Below, piece by piece: positions 33,853-42,433 of a DNA stretch of 64,000 bases (the first letter of the stretch is position 1; the number at the start of each line of letters is the position of its first letter). A model generated the notes under the pieces. That model saw only the letters and a program-made list of their open reading frames with translations, ran no database searches and was not told the DNA's origin. Made by a program: the position numbers and the translations under genes. Origin of the DNA: Adlercreutzia equolifaciens DSM 19450 (GTDB taxonomy: Bacteria > Actinomycetota > Coriobacteriia > Coriobacteriales > Eggerthellaceae); contig NC_022567.1 of the NCBI RefSeq assembly GCF_000478885.1, positions 806,001 through 870,000 on the forward strand, written 5' to 3'.

Positions 33853-36006
33853 GTGTCCACTCATCTTTCCAATATAGAAGGTATGGAAATGGCGGGGAAG
33901 CTGCCCGAGGTGCGGCTGGCGAACACGCCGTTCAAGGTGGTCTCGCCCTTCGAGCCGTCGGGAGACCAGCCCGAGGCCATCGCCGCGCTCGCGAAGGGCG
34001 TGGAGGATGGTCTGCGCTACCAGACGCTGCTCGGCGTCACCGGTTCGGGCAAGACGTTCACCATGGCCAAAACCATCGAGGCAGTGCAGAAGCCGACGCT
34101 CGTCATGGCACCGAACAAGACGCTCGCCGCCCAGCTGGCAGCCGAGCTGAAGGAGTTCTTCCCCGATAACGCCGTGGTGTACTTCGTCTCCTACTACGAC
34201 TACTACCAGCCCGAGGCCTACGTGCCCTCATCGGACACCTTCATCGAGAAGGACGCCTCCATCAACGAGGAGGTGGAGAAGCTGCGCCATGCGGCCACCT
34301 CGGCTCTGCTCTCGCGGCGGGACGTCATCGTGGTGGCGTCGGTGAGCTGCATCTACGGCATCGGCTCGCCGATGGACTACGCCGGCATGGCAGTGTTCGT
34401 CGACAAGCAGAAGGAGATGGACCGCGACGAGGTCATCCACGAGCTCATCGACATCCAGTACGACCGCAACGACTACGAGCAGAAGCGCGGCACCTTCCGC
34501 GTGCGGGGCGACGCGCTGGACGTGTTCCCGCCCTACGCCGACCATCCCATCCGCATCGAGTTCTGGGGGGACGAGATCGAATCCATCGACGAGATCGACC
34601 AGGTCACCGGCGAGGTGCTGAATAGCTACGAGGCGCTGCCCATCTGGCCCGCGTCCCATTACGTCACGGCGCGGCCGAAGATGGACAAGGCCCTCGGCAC
34701 GATTCAGGACGAGCTGCGCGAGCGCCTCATACAGTTCAAGGAAGAGGGGAAGCTCCTGGAGGCCCAGCGCCTGGAGATGCGCGTGAACTACGACTTGGAG
34801 ATGCTGGAGACCATGGGCTTCTGCTCCGGCATCGAGAACTACTCGCGGCATCTGGACGGCCGCGCGCCGGGCGAGCCGCCCTACACCCTCATCGACTACT
34901 TCCCGAAGGACTTCCTCTGCATCATCGACGAGTCCCACGTCACGGTGCCGCAGATCCGCGGCATGCACGAGGGCGACCGCTCCCGCAAGATCACGCTGGC
35001 CGAGCACGGCTTCCGCCTGCCCAGCTGCCTGGACAACCGCCCCTTGCGCTTCGACGAGTTCGAGGAGCGCATCCCGCAGTTCATCTACGTGTCGGCCACG
35101 CCGGGCGACTACGAGGAGCGCGTGAGCCAGGCGAAGGTGGACCAGGTCATCCGCCCGACGGGCCTTCTGGATCCGGAGATTGTCGTGCGCACGAGCGCCA
35201 GCCAAATCGACGACATCATCGACGAGGCGAAAGAGCGGGCCGCGCGAAACGAGCGCGTGCTCATCACGACGCTCACGAAGAAGATGGCCGAGGACTTGAC
35301 CGACCATTTGCTGGACCAAGGCGTGAAGGCGCGCTACATGCACTCGGACATCGCCACCCTGGAGCGTACGGAGATCCTGCGCGATCTGCGCCGCGGCGAG
35401 TTCGACGTGCTCGTGGGCATCAACCTTCTGCGCGAGGGGCTCGACTTGCCCGAGGTGTCGCTCGTGGCCATCCTGGATGCCGACAAGGAGGGCTTTCTGC
35501 GCAACCACCGCTCGCTCATCCAGACCATAGGCCGCGCGGCGCGCAACGTGTCCGGCCAGGTCATCATGTACGCCGACCGCATCACCGATTCCATGCGTCG
35601 GGCTATCGACGAGACGCGCCGGCGCCGCGACATCCAGATGGCCTACAACGAGGAGCACGGTATCAAGCCCCAGACTATCCGCAAAGCCATCAACGACATC
35701 ATGGGCTTCATCACCGAAGACGTGGAGGGCACCACCGCCGAGCAGGTGAACAAGGAGCTGGCAGAGCTTTCCCGTGAAGAGGTCCTGCGGCTCATCTCGT
35801 CCATGGAGGACGACATGGCCGCCGCGTCCCGCGACATGGACTTCGAGGAGGCGGCGCGCCTGCGCGACCAGGTGGTGAAGCTGAAGAGCACCGTGGAGGA
35901 CAAGTCCGAGGAAGACGTGCTGAAGGATTTGAAGAAGGGCGCGCGCAAGGGGAGCGCCTACGGCAACCGCAAGCACGCCGCCTACGGGTCGTCGCGCGCG
36001 AATTAG
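33853..36006 (+). CDS. uvrB: Excinuclease ABC subunit B
   Basis: A 717-residue helicase-like subunit of nucleotide excision repair. UvrA loads it at a lesion, and UvrC then cuts. GVTGSGKTFTMAKTI is Walker A, SYYDYYQPEAYVP the beta-hairpin region that clamps DNA, IIDESHV the DEAH-like box, and LREGLDLPEVSLVAILDADK and IQTIGRAARN the later helicase motifs. The UVR domain near the C-terminus (DFEEAARLRDQV) contacts UvrC. The start is the GTG at 33853 with GAGGAGGG upstream. It is preceded by a LexA-type box. Confidence 0.97.
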   Translation: MSTHLSNIEGMEMAGKLPEVRLANTPFKVVSPFEPSGDQPEAIAALAKGVEDGLRYQTLLGVTGSGKTFTMAKTIEAVQKPTLVMAPNKTLAAQLAAELKEFFPDNAVVYFVSYYDYYQPEAYVPSSDTFIEKDASINEEVEKLRHAATSALLSRRDVIVVASVSCIYGIGSPMDYAGMAVFVDKQKEMDRDEVIHELIDIQYDRNDYEQKRGTFRVRGDALDVFPPYADHPIRIEFWGDEIESIDEIDQVTGEVLNSYEALPIWPASHYVTARPKMDKALGTIQDELRERLIQFKEEGKLLEAQRLEMRVNYDLEMLETMGFCSGIENYSRHLDGRAPGEPPYTLIDYFPKDFLCIIDESHVTVPQIRGMHEGDRSRKITLAEHGFRLPSCLDNRPLRFDEFEERIPQFIYVSATPGDYEERVSQAKVDQVIRPTGLLDPEIVVRTSASQIDDIIDEAKERAARNERVLITTLTKKMAEDLTDHLLDQGVKARYMHSDIATLERTEILRDLRRGEFDVLVGINLLREGLDLPEVSLVAILDADKEGFLRNHRSLIQTIGRAARNVSGQVIMYADRITDSMRRAIDETRRRRDIQMAYNEEHGIKPQTIRKAINDIMGFITEDVEGTTAEQVNKELAELSREEVLRLISSMEDDMAAASRDMDFEEAARLRDQVVKLKSTVEDKSEEDVLKDLKKGARKGSAYGNRKHAAYGSSRAN

Positions 36007-36221
36007 GGCCCGATGCCCGGGCGCCTCGCCGCTATCGCGGGCGCTTTTCGGCGCGGGGCGCCCCGACGGGTTGACGAGACGCGTTCAATTTTCGTGGAAC
36101 TCTTGAGGATTGCGAACTTTACGGAAATGTAAGCTGCTCTGCTGTGGACGTTCTGGCGCTTCGTCGTATAATCGCGAGAAAGCTCCTGCACCACCTGAAG
36201 TACTTCCAAAGGAATAAAGCG
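36007..36221 (+). promoter_or_regulatory. GC-rich hairpin after uvrB and promoter of the deacetylase gene
   Basis: A large GC-rich inverted repeat at 36019-36063 (GGGCGCC with GGCGCCC) follows the uvrB stop and may slow or stop transcription, though no T run follows. TATAAT at 36167-36172 is a likely -10 box for the next gene, 50 bases before its start. Confidence 0.5.
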
Positions 36222-37871
36222 ATGCCCGATCAGCCCGCCTCCCACGGTTCGAACAACCCCCGCAACAATCCGCGACAGCACAAGAAGCCCACGCGCCGCC
36301 ATCCGGGTGCTCCTGCGCCGGCTCCGGCTCCCCGTGCCCATGGGGCCGCGGCGCCGCGTCCGCAGTCGACGGCCGCCCCATCGGGACATCAGACCCAGCC
36401 GGCACCGCAGGCGCCGACCCTCCAGCAGGAGTCGGTTGCGCCCCGCGAGCAGCCGGCCGCTGCCGCCCAGTCGCAGGATCCGCGCCTTCACGAGGCGCAA
36501 CCCTATCAGCCGCATGACTATCAGCCGCCCCAGCCCCAGCCCCAGCCCCAGCCGCACCAGGCATCGTCGCCGCACGGCTACGCGGGCTATGCGGCCCAGG
36601 TGCCCCCGCGGGTCGTTCCCGCCACCAAGGCCGATGGCCAGGTGGCTCCCTATGCCGACATGGGGCGCTACAAGAAGAAGGGCAAGAAGAAGGCGAGCGT
36701 CGTCTCCATTATCGTCTCCGTGGTCATTCTGGCCGCCATCGGCGTGGGGGTGTACCTGTATTTGAACCCCCTGCAGTTCAACGTGACGGTCAACGGCATG
36801 ACGCGCACGGTGGATCGGGGCACGACCTTGAACGACATGATCGCCGAGGGCGTGGTGTCCCCGCAGCCGGGCAACTTGCTCGCCGTCGACGGGGAAGTCC
36901 TGGAAGAGGGGGGTGGCGCGGTCTTTGCCGGCACGGTCAACGGCAACGAGGTGACCGACGGCGCGACCGAGCTGCACAAGGGCGATGTGGTTCAGCTGGA
37001 CGACGGCGCCGACGCGACCGAGGACTACGATGTTTCCACCGAGGAGACGGTTCCGGGCCAGGTGGAGCTGGGCGAGGGGGCCATCCACGTGTACGTGCCC
37101 GGCGAGCCGGCCCAGGTGGAGACGCGCACGGGCAAGGTATCGGGCAAATCCGTGCAGGAGACGGTGAAGGAGGGCTCCGACAACGTCTATCTGAAGTACA
37201 ACGCGAACACGAACGGCGAGAAGGTCATCGCGCTGACCTTCGACGACGGCCCGTGGCCCACGACGAGCGAGCTGCTCGACGTGCTGAAGGAGAACGACGC
37301 CGTGGCGACGTTCTTTACCATTGGTGAGCAGATATCCGATAAGACCGATTACGTGGAGACGATCCAGCGCATGGCGGCCGAGGGGCACCAGATCGGCACC
37401 CATTCCTACGACCATGCGGCCACCGGCGGCGGCAATGGCGTGGACATGACGCGCCAGAGCCCGGAAAAGCAGATCGAAGAGGTGCAAATGGGCCAGCAGG
37501 CCATCGCGGACGCGACGGGCAGCGAGGCGTCTAAGGTGTTCCGCTCGCCGGGCGGCAACTTCCACGACGAGATCATCTGGAATCTGCAACCCTATATCAC
37601 GAGCGAGATCGGCTGGAACGTGGACACGGAGGACTGGCGGCGACCGGGCGCCGATGCCATAGCGGAGCGCCTGCTGTCGGTGAAGCCGGGGGATGTCGTG
37701 CTCATGCACGACGGCGGCGGCGATCGCAGCCAGACGATCGAGGCGCTCAAGGTCGCCCTGCCGCAGCTTAGGGCCGAGGGCTACAAGTTCGTGACCATCG
37801 ACCAGCTTCTGGCCTACGACGATGCCAAGGCGCTCGCCCAAGAGTTGGCCGATCAGCAGACAGCGGAATAA
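36222..37871 (+). CDS. Membrane-anchored polysaccharide deacetylase (NodB domain)
   Basis: A 549-residue protein. Residues 1 to about 150 are a disordered proline/glutamine-rich cytoplasmic region with PQPQPQ runs. One membrane helix follows at about 156-181. An extracellular module of about 100 residues (FNVTVNGMTRTVDRG) comes next, then a NodB domain from about 334. Its metal and catalytic motifs are TFDDGPWPTT, GTHSYDH, FRSPGG and LMHDGGG. Such enzymes remove acetyl groups from peptidoglycan or other wall glycans and raise lysozyme resistance. I start at the ATG at 36222 (AAAGGA upstream). The exact substrate is not evident. Confidence 0.88.
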   Translation: MPDQPASHGSNNPRNNPRQHKKPTRRHPGAPAPAPAPRAHGAAAPRPQSTAAPSGHQTQPAPQAPTLQQESVAPREQPAAAAQSQDPRLHEAQPYQPHDYQPPQPQPQPQPHQASSPHGYAGYAAQVPPRVVPATKADGQVAPYADMGRYKKKGKKKASVVSIIVSVVILAAIGVGVYLYLNPLQFNVTVNGMTRTVDRGTTLNDMIAEGVVSPQPGNLLAVDGEVLEEGGGAVFAGTVNGNEVTDGATELHKGDVVQLDDGADATEDYDVSTEETVPGQVELGEGAIHVYVPGEPAQVETRTGKVSGKSVQETVKEGSDNVYLKYNANTNGEKVIALTFDDGPWPTTSELLDVLKENDAVATFFTIGEQISDKTDYVETIQRMAAEGHQIGTHSYDHAATGGGNGVDMTRQSPEKQIEEVQMGQQAIADATGSEASKVFRSPGGNFHDEIIWNLQPYITSEIGWNVDTEDWRRPGADAIAERLLSVKPGDVVLMHDGGGDRSQTIEALKVALPQLRAEGYKFVTIDQLLAYDDAKALAQELADQQTAE

Positions 37872-37905
37872 CAGCATTCTCCGAAAAACTTTTCAGACAA
37901 CCTTT

Positions 37906-38070
37906 GTAGGGGGCGACCTTGGTCGCCCCTTGTCGCGAGCATGGCCATTGTCGGGAGGGCAGACCAAGGTCTGCCCCTACGGGTGGGGATGCACGTATGG
38001 CCGTTGCTGGGAGGGCAGACCAAGGTCTGCCCCTACGGGGGACGGATGGCTGCGAGCATGGCCGTTGCCG
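37906..38070 (+). repeat. Tandem palindromic repeats with GGGCAGACC cores
   Basis: Three palindromes lie in series: GGGGCGACC/GGTCGCCCC at 37906-37930, and GGGCAGACC/GGTCTGCCC at 37953-37983 and again at 38009-38040. The latter two end in CCTACGGG. The spacers repeat GCGAGCATGGCCGTTG with small changes (37934, 37991, 38051), so the unit is about 56 bases long and a degenerate last unit runs to about 38070. They fill the gap between convergent genes. Confidence 0.85.
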
Positions 38071-38103
38071 GGGGTAGCGGCCGATCTGTGCGGAAGCGCC
38101 GGG

Positions 38104-39720
38104 TTATTGCCTGAGGAGCTCGCGGGCGTGGGCGAGGGAGGTCTCGGTGGCGGTGCCCGATAGCAGGCGCGCCACTTCGGCCACGCGCGCATCGCCCGTG
38201 ACGGGGGTGAGGATGGTCTCGGGCGCATCGCCGGCGGTCTTCGTCACCGTGTAATGGGCATCGGCGAGCACGGCCACTTGAGCCAGATGCGTGATGGCGA
38301 TGACCTGATGGCTGCTCGCGAGCTCGGCCAGCACGGTGGCGAGCGCATTGGCGGTGCTGCCGCCCACGCCGGCATCCACTTCGTCGAAGACAAGCGTCTC
38401 GGTTCCGTCCTTCGCGCCCAAGGCCACTTTGATGGCCAGCATGACGCGGCTGATCTCACCGCCGGAGGCGATGCGGGCCAAGGGACGCGGTTGCATGGAG
38501 GCGCCGGGCTTGAACTCGAAGACGACGCTCGCACTGCCCGCGGTGCTCCAGTTTTCGCGGGGCAGCGGCTCCACCGTGCACACCAGCGCCGCCGTTCCCA
38601 TCTCCAGACGTCCGAGCACCTCGTTGACCGCTGCCGCGAACTGCGGGGCGGCCTCGGCGCGGGCGGCGTCGTAGGCGGCCGCCGCCTGGGCTAGCGCCGC
38701 CTCGGCCGCTTCCAGCGCCGCCTCGGCGCGGGCCAGGTTCTCATCGGCGTCGTCGATGAGGCCGACGAGGGCCGCCGCCGCGTCCCAGCGCTCGAAGACG
38801 GCTTCCATGGTGGGGCCGAAGGAGCGCATGAGGCCCATGAGCTGCCCCATGCGCTCCTGGGCCGCCGCCAAAGACTCGCCGTCGAAATCGATGGAGTCGC
38901 AGTAGCCGGCCATATCTCGGGCGACGTCCTCCACAACAAAGCATGTTTCCCTCAGCGTTGTGGCGAAGGGCGCCAGCGACTCGTCGGCCCGGGAGGCCTC
39001 CTCGATGAGCGAGATGGCCGTGTTCAGGGCGTCCAGTGCCCCGCCGTCGCTGGAGAGCGCCTCGGCGGCTCCGTGGGAGTTGCGGGCGAGCACCTCGGCG
39101 TGCTCGGCCCGGGCGAGCCAGTCGCGCGTTTCCTCGTACTCGCCGCCCTCGGGGTTCACCGCCTCTATCTGCTGCAGCGTGAAGCGGGCCTCCTCCAGCT
39201 GCGTGTTGGAGGCGCTCGCCGTTGCCCTCATCTCTTCCAGGGCCGCCTCGGCGGCACGGGCATCGGCGAGGGCCTCGCGAAAGGCCGCCCCTACGGTACT
39301 TTCCAGATCGGCCCAACCATCGAGGATGCGGCCGTGCTCTGCCGGCTTCAGCAGCGATTGGTACTCGTGCTGCCCGCAGAGCTCCACCAAAGGCCCCACC
39401 GTGCGCGCGAGCTCCGACACGCTGGCCATGGTTCCGTTGATGGTGGCGCGACTGCGCCCGTCGGCGCTGACCTTGCGCACTGCGACGAGCTCATCGGCGG
39501 TGGGATCGGAAGGGAACAGGCGCCCCCGCACCTCGGCGTTTTTCGCCCCCTCGCGCACGTAAGAGCTGTCGGCGCGCTCGCCGACGAGCAGCTTCACGGC
39601 GCTGACGAGCGCCGTCTTTCCGGCGCCCGTCTCGCCGGTGAGGACGGTGAGACCGGGGGAGGGCGAAAGGGAGGCCTCGCGGATGAGGGCCACGTCCTTC
39701 ACTTGGATTTCGTCGATCAT
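38104..39720 (-). CDS. recN: DNA repair protein RecN
   Basis: A 538-residue SMC-like ATPase of double-strand-break repair. The N-terminal half carries GETGAGKTALVSAV (Walker A) and a region of central coiled coil. The C-terminal half has IASGGEISRVMLAIKVAL (the ABC signature) and LVFDEVDAGVGGSTANALA (Walker B). The length is normal. The final NTH...AHYTVTK strand pattern is also typical. It has no visible LexA box. Its start follows a PIN toxin gene by nine bases on the same strand. Confidence 0.95.
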   Translation of the reverse strand: MIDEIQVKDVALIREASLSPSPGLTVLTGETGAGKTALVSAVKLLVGERADSSYVREGAKNAEVRGRLFPSDPTADELVAVRKVSADGRSRATINGTMASVSELARTVGPLVELCGQHEYQSLLKPAEHGRILDGWADLESTVGAAFREALADARAAEAALEEMRATASASNTQLEEARFTLQQIEAVNPEGGEYEETRDWLARAEHAEVLARNSHGAAEALSSDGGALDALNTAISLIEEASRADESLAPFATTLRETCFVVEDVARDMAGYCDSIDFDGESLAAAQERMGQLMGLMRSFGPTMEAVFERWDAAAALVGLIDDADENLARAEAALEAAEAALAQAAAAYDAARAEAAPQFAAAVNEVLGRLEMGTAALVCTVEPLPRENWSTAGSASVVFEFKPGASMQPRPLARIASGGEISRVMLAIKVALGAKDGTETLVFDEVDAGVGGSTANALATVLAELASSHQVIAITHLAQVAVLADAHYTVTKTAGDAPETILTPVTGDARVAEVARLLSGTATETSLAHARELLRQ

Positions 39721-39729
39721 GGTTCCCCG

Positions 39730-40176
39730 CTAGAAGTCGATGACGTCGAAGACGATGCCCTGCTCCGCCTCAAGCACGCTGAACAGCTCGTCGGGGGCCA
39801 CGCGGCGCACGGCCCGGGAGACGGATACCTCGCCGCCGTGGGTGACGATGAAGTCGGCCTGCAGCTTGCGGGCGCAGGATTCGGTGAGGGCCGCGCGATA
39901 GGGCAGCCCCTCGTGCTCCAGGGCGAAGCGCACGTCGGGGCCGTCGATCGAGCACACGGACAGAAACGCCATGGCCGAGCGCAAAGCCGAGCGGGCGTCG
40001 TGGTCGGAGAGGGCCTCGGCGAGGGCAGCGCGCACCTCTCCGAAGGCCTCGGCGGAGACCCACAGCTCCGCGGCCCCGGCCAGCTCCATGGCATGGAGCT
40101 TCACCCAGGCGGCGGCGGTGCTCTCGCGTTCGCCGATGAAGTCGAGCAGAACGTCGCTATCGATGAGCAGGCGCAT
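39730..40176 (-). CDS. PIN-domain toxin, second module
   Basis: A 148-residue PIN protein. MRLLIDSDVLLDFIGERES holds the first aspartates, VSAEAFGEVRAAL the central glutamate, and LQADFIVTHGG the last acidic site, where the usual SLND is replaced. The ATG at 40176 has AAGGAG six bases upstream and lies two bases after the stop of the antitoxin gene. The enzyme is expected to be an RNase kept silent by its partner. Confidence 0.8.
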   Translation of the reverse strand: MRLLIDSDVLLDFIGERESTAAAWVKLHAMELAGAAELWVSAEAFGEVRAALAEALSDHDARSALRSAMAFLSVCSIDGPDVRFALEHEGLPYRAALTESCARKLQADFIVTHGGEVSVSRAVRRVAPDELFSVLEAEQGIVFDVIDF

Positions 40177-40178
40177 GG

Positions 40179-40469
40179 CTATTCTCCTTCCCTGGTTGCG
40201 GGCGCGCCGTCGCGGGCCTCCCAGAACGACGCCGGTACGGGGCGCGTGGCCTGGCGCAAGCGGAAGCGCAGCTCGTTGGCCTGGGCGTCGGTGAGGGTGA
40301 TGCGAAGGGGAGATTCTCCCCGTTGCGCATCGGGCAGCTCGCCGGTGGCAAGTACGTAATCGTAGGCGGCGTTCACCAGCTCGGTGGGCGACGAGCCGAT
40401 GGACCGCAGCTTCGCGTTCACCTGGTCGCGGATTTCCAGGGGCACTCGGGCCGTTACCATGGCGTGCAT
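40179..40469 (-). CDS. RelB/DinJ-like ribbon-helix-helix antitoxin
   Basis: A 96-residue protein. VTARVPLEIRDQVNAKLRSIGSS with TELVNAAYDYVLATGELP is the ribbon-helix-helix of RelB/DinJ antitoxins, and the C-terminal part is charged and variable. It is the first gene of the pair. The start ATG has AAAGGAG upstream. Pairing a DinJ-type antitoxin with a PIN toxin is less common than pairing it with a RelE-type toxin. Confidence 0.82.
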   Translation of the reverse strand: MHAMVTARVPLEIRDQVNAKLRSIGSSPTELVNAAYDYVLATGELPDAQRGESPLRITLTDAQANELRFRLRQATRPVPASFWEARDGAPATREGE

Positions 40470-40722
40470 GGCCGCTCCTTTCTCTTACTTTTGGCGCAGT
40501 ATAACGGAACACCGAACAAATTGCAATAATAATACGAACAAGTATTTGCATTATGGTCAAAAAGTGTTATGCTCCATGGACAAGGAGTCGACGGCTCGTG
40601 TCTTTTTCGGCAAGACGCTTGCCTCGGTCGGTCGATTTGGGGAAGATGGAGCGATGCAGCGCACCGGTCGGCGTGTTCGCCCGGGGCAAGCTGCGGCGTA
40701 ATGGCAGAACGGAAGGGAAACC
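40470..40722. promoter_or_regulatory. Divergent spacer with antitoxin operator and surface-protein promoter
   Basis: On the minus strand TATACT near 40500 is a likely antitoxin -10 box. Imperfect inverted sequence TTGCAATAATAATAC/GTATTTGCA at about 40520-40551 could be its operator. On the plus strand TTGCAT (40546-40551) and TATGCT (40568-40573), 16 bases apart, form a probable promoter for the next gene. This would leave a leader of about 145 bases before the TTG start. Confidence 0.5.
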
Positions 40723-41928
40723 TTGGCACAGCGAGCGTTCGGAAAAGGAAAAGCGACGAGGGTCTTTCTCGCCCTGTTGCTCGCCTTCTCCCTCGTCGGC
40801 ATCGGCGCGGTTCCGGCTGCGGCCGATCCTGCCGACGACACTCAGGCTGCCGTGGATGCGGCGCAGGCCACGCTGGATGAGGCCGAATCCCGCATGGCCC
40901 AGATCAATAGCGAGTACGAGCAGCTCACCGCTGAGGTGGCCGAGCTGCAGACCAAGATCGACGAGACGGCGGCGGCGGCCATGGAGGCCCAGCAGGCCAT
41001 GCTCGAGGGGCGCGCGGCTTTAGGCCAGGTGGCCGTGGGCGAGTACCGCGACGGCAGTTCCATGGGGCTTTTGGGCCTCATCCTTGATTCGAAGAACTTC
41101 GACGAGTTGCTCCGCAACATGGAGTACGTCACTCAGATCATGTCCTATCAGGCCGACGAGGTGGCCGAGCAGAAGGAGCGCAAGCGCGCCTTCGACGACG
41201 TGAGCGACGAGCTGAACGCCCAGAAGAACGAGCAGGAAGAGGCGTTGGCGGCCCAGGAGGCCAAGCGCGCCGAGGCCCAAAGCGTCGTGGAGGATGCCAC
41301 GGCCCGCCTGGAGGGCGCTCAGGAGGAGCACGCGGCCCGTCTGGCCGAGCTCGCCGCTCAGGCCGAGGCCCTGCGCAAGCAGGAAGAGGAGGCCGCCGCA
41401 GCGGCGGCCGCGGCCGTGCAGGAGAGCCCCGACGCCAATACGGGCGATCGCGAGCCGGTGGTCTCCGACGACGAGGGCCCCTCCGATAACGGCGGCTCGT
41501 CGGGTAGCTCTGGCGATTCCGGCAGCTCGGGATCATCGGGGAATTCCGGCAGCTCCGGCGGCTCCGGCAACGGGGGCGGATCCGGCGGCTCGTCGGAGGA
41601 AGGGTGGCTTTCAGGCGTGGCCTCGGCCTACGGCGGCAGCACCGATCCGAACACGCCGAACCCCGGCACCACGTCCACCGGCGCCGTCTGCGACGACAAC
41701 TCCATGGGCGTGGCGGTGCCCAAGTCGATGCCGAACTACCGCAGTTATTTCGGACGTACGGTGGAAATCGTCTACGGCGGTCAGACCGTGTATGCCACGG
41801 TGAACGACTGCGGCTCCATGGGCGGCGGTTCCCGCGTCCTCGATCTGCAGCCGGGCGTGTGGAAGGCCTTCGGCTTCTCCAGCTGCCGCGCCTGGGGCCT
41901 GCGCACCGTCAAGTACCGCTTCCTGTAG
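40723..41928 (+). CDS. Exported coiled-coil protein with RlpA-like double-psi beta-barrel
   Basis: A 401-residue secreted protein. A signal peptide covers about residues 10-35 (FLALLLAFSLVGIGAVPAAA). Residues 36-245 are coiled coil similar to the N-terminal half of PcsB-type wall hydrolases. A serine/glycine linker follows at about 250-290. The last 110 residues carry ASAYGGS, VYATVNDCGSM and RVLDLQPGVWKAFG, the layout of an RlpA or 3D-type barrel that binds or cleaves peptidoglycan glycan chains. The start is a TTG with GAAGGGAAA upstream. The role in wall turnover is inferred from the fold. Confidence 0.82.
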   Translation: MAQRAFGKGKATRVFLALLLAFSLVGIGAVPAAADPADDTQAAVDAAQATLDEAESRMAQINSEYEQLTAEVAELQTKIDETAAAAMEAQQAMLEGRAALGQVAVGEYRDGSSMGLLGLILDSKNFDELLRNMEYVTQIMSYQADEVAEQKERKRAFDDVSDELNAQKNEQEEALAAQEAKRAEAQSVVEDATARLEGAQEEHAARLAELAAQAEALRKQEEEAAAAAAAAVQESPDANTGDREPVVSDDEGPSDNGGSSGSSGDSGSSGSSGNSGSSGGSGNGGGSGGSSEEGWLSGVASAYGGSTDPNTPNPGTTSTGAVCDDNSMGVAVPKSMPNYRSYFGRTVEIVYGGQTVYATVNDCGSMGGGSRVLDLQPGVWKAFGFSSCRAWGLRTVKYRFL

Positions 41929-42070
41929 GGCGCCTCGCCGCGCCACTGGAGCGCCGCGCCTCTTCGCGGCTCGCCGGAGCCCGCTCCCCGTCTGCCTCCG
42001 CGCGCCCGCGGCCCGCTTCCCGTCTGTCGGGCGCGGGAAAGTTCTGCGCTCGTTCCGCTTCGAAGTGCGT

Positions 42071-42331
42071 TATACTGTGGCGTTACATGCGATGACGAAG
42101 ACAGCGGACGCGCGTCACGGTCGCCAGAGAAGGGCTTCACCGGCTGAGAGAGTCCGACCCTCTGAGTGCGTCTTATTCCCTTCCGAGCAGCATTCCCGAA
42201 CGCGAACGCTCACCGGCGAGGCGACCAGTAGGGGTGCCGGGTGCTCCCGTCACAGAGCGCGAACAAGCGGGCGACGCTGCATCGCCACCCAATGGGTGCG
42301 CGGGTGCGTTGCCAACCGAGGTGGTACCGCG
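42071..42331 (+). promoter_or_regulatory. T-box leader of pheST
   Basis: TATACT at 42071-42076 begins transcription of a leader of about 350 bases. AGGTGGTACCGCG at 42319-42331 is the T-box that binds the free CCA end of uncharged tRNA, and the preceding 230 bases can fold into stem I and further stems. A TTC at 42176-42178 is a candidate specifier codon, but I could not prove the loop. As the downstream genes are pheS and pheT, tRNA-Phe should be the ligand. Confidence 0.88.
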
Positions 42332-42407
42332 AGAGCCTTCTCCCGTCCTTGGATTCCTGGTAAGCCGCAAGCGGCCCCAGGCGGGACGGAAGAAGGCTCT
42401 TTTTTTG
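42332..42407 (+). terminator. T-box terminator
   Basis: AGAGCCTTCT (42332-42341) and the following CCCGTCC pair with GGACGGA and AGAAGGCTCT (to 42400), then seven T residues. It competes with the T-box antiterminator and ends transcription when tRNA-Phe is charged. Confidence 0.9.
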
Positions 42408-42433
42408 TTGGCTCGAGAAGAAAGGCGAACCTT

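Noticed and set aside
37906..38070. CRISPR array.
   Set aside because: The units are palindromes with similar spacers, there are only two to three of them, and no cas gene is near.
39283..39296. GCCGCCCCTACGG inside recN, similar to the end of the dispersed palindromes.
   Set aside because: No partner arm lies nearby and the encoded residues belong to the normal RecN sequence, so it is probably chance.
40576..40701. A short frame MDKESTARVFFGKTLAS in the leader of the RlpA-like gene.
   Set aside because: It has no ribosome site and no recognisable feature, and it lies within a plausible leader.
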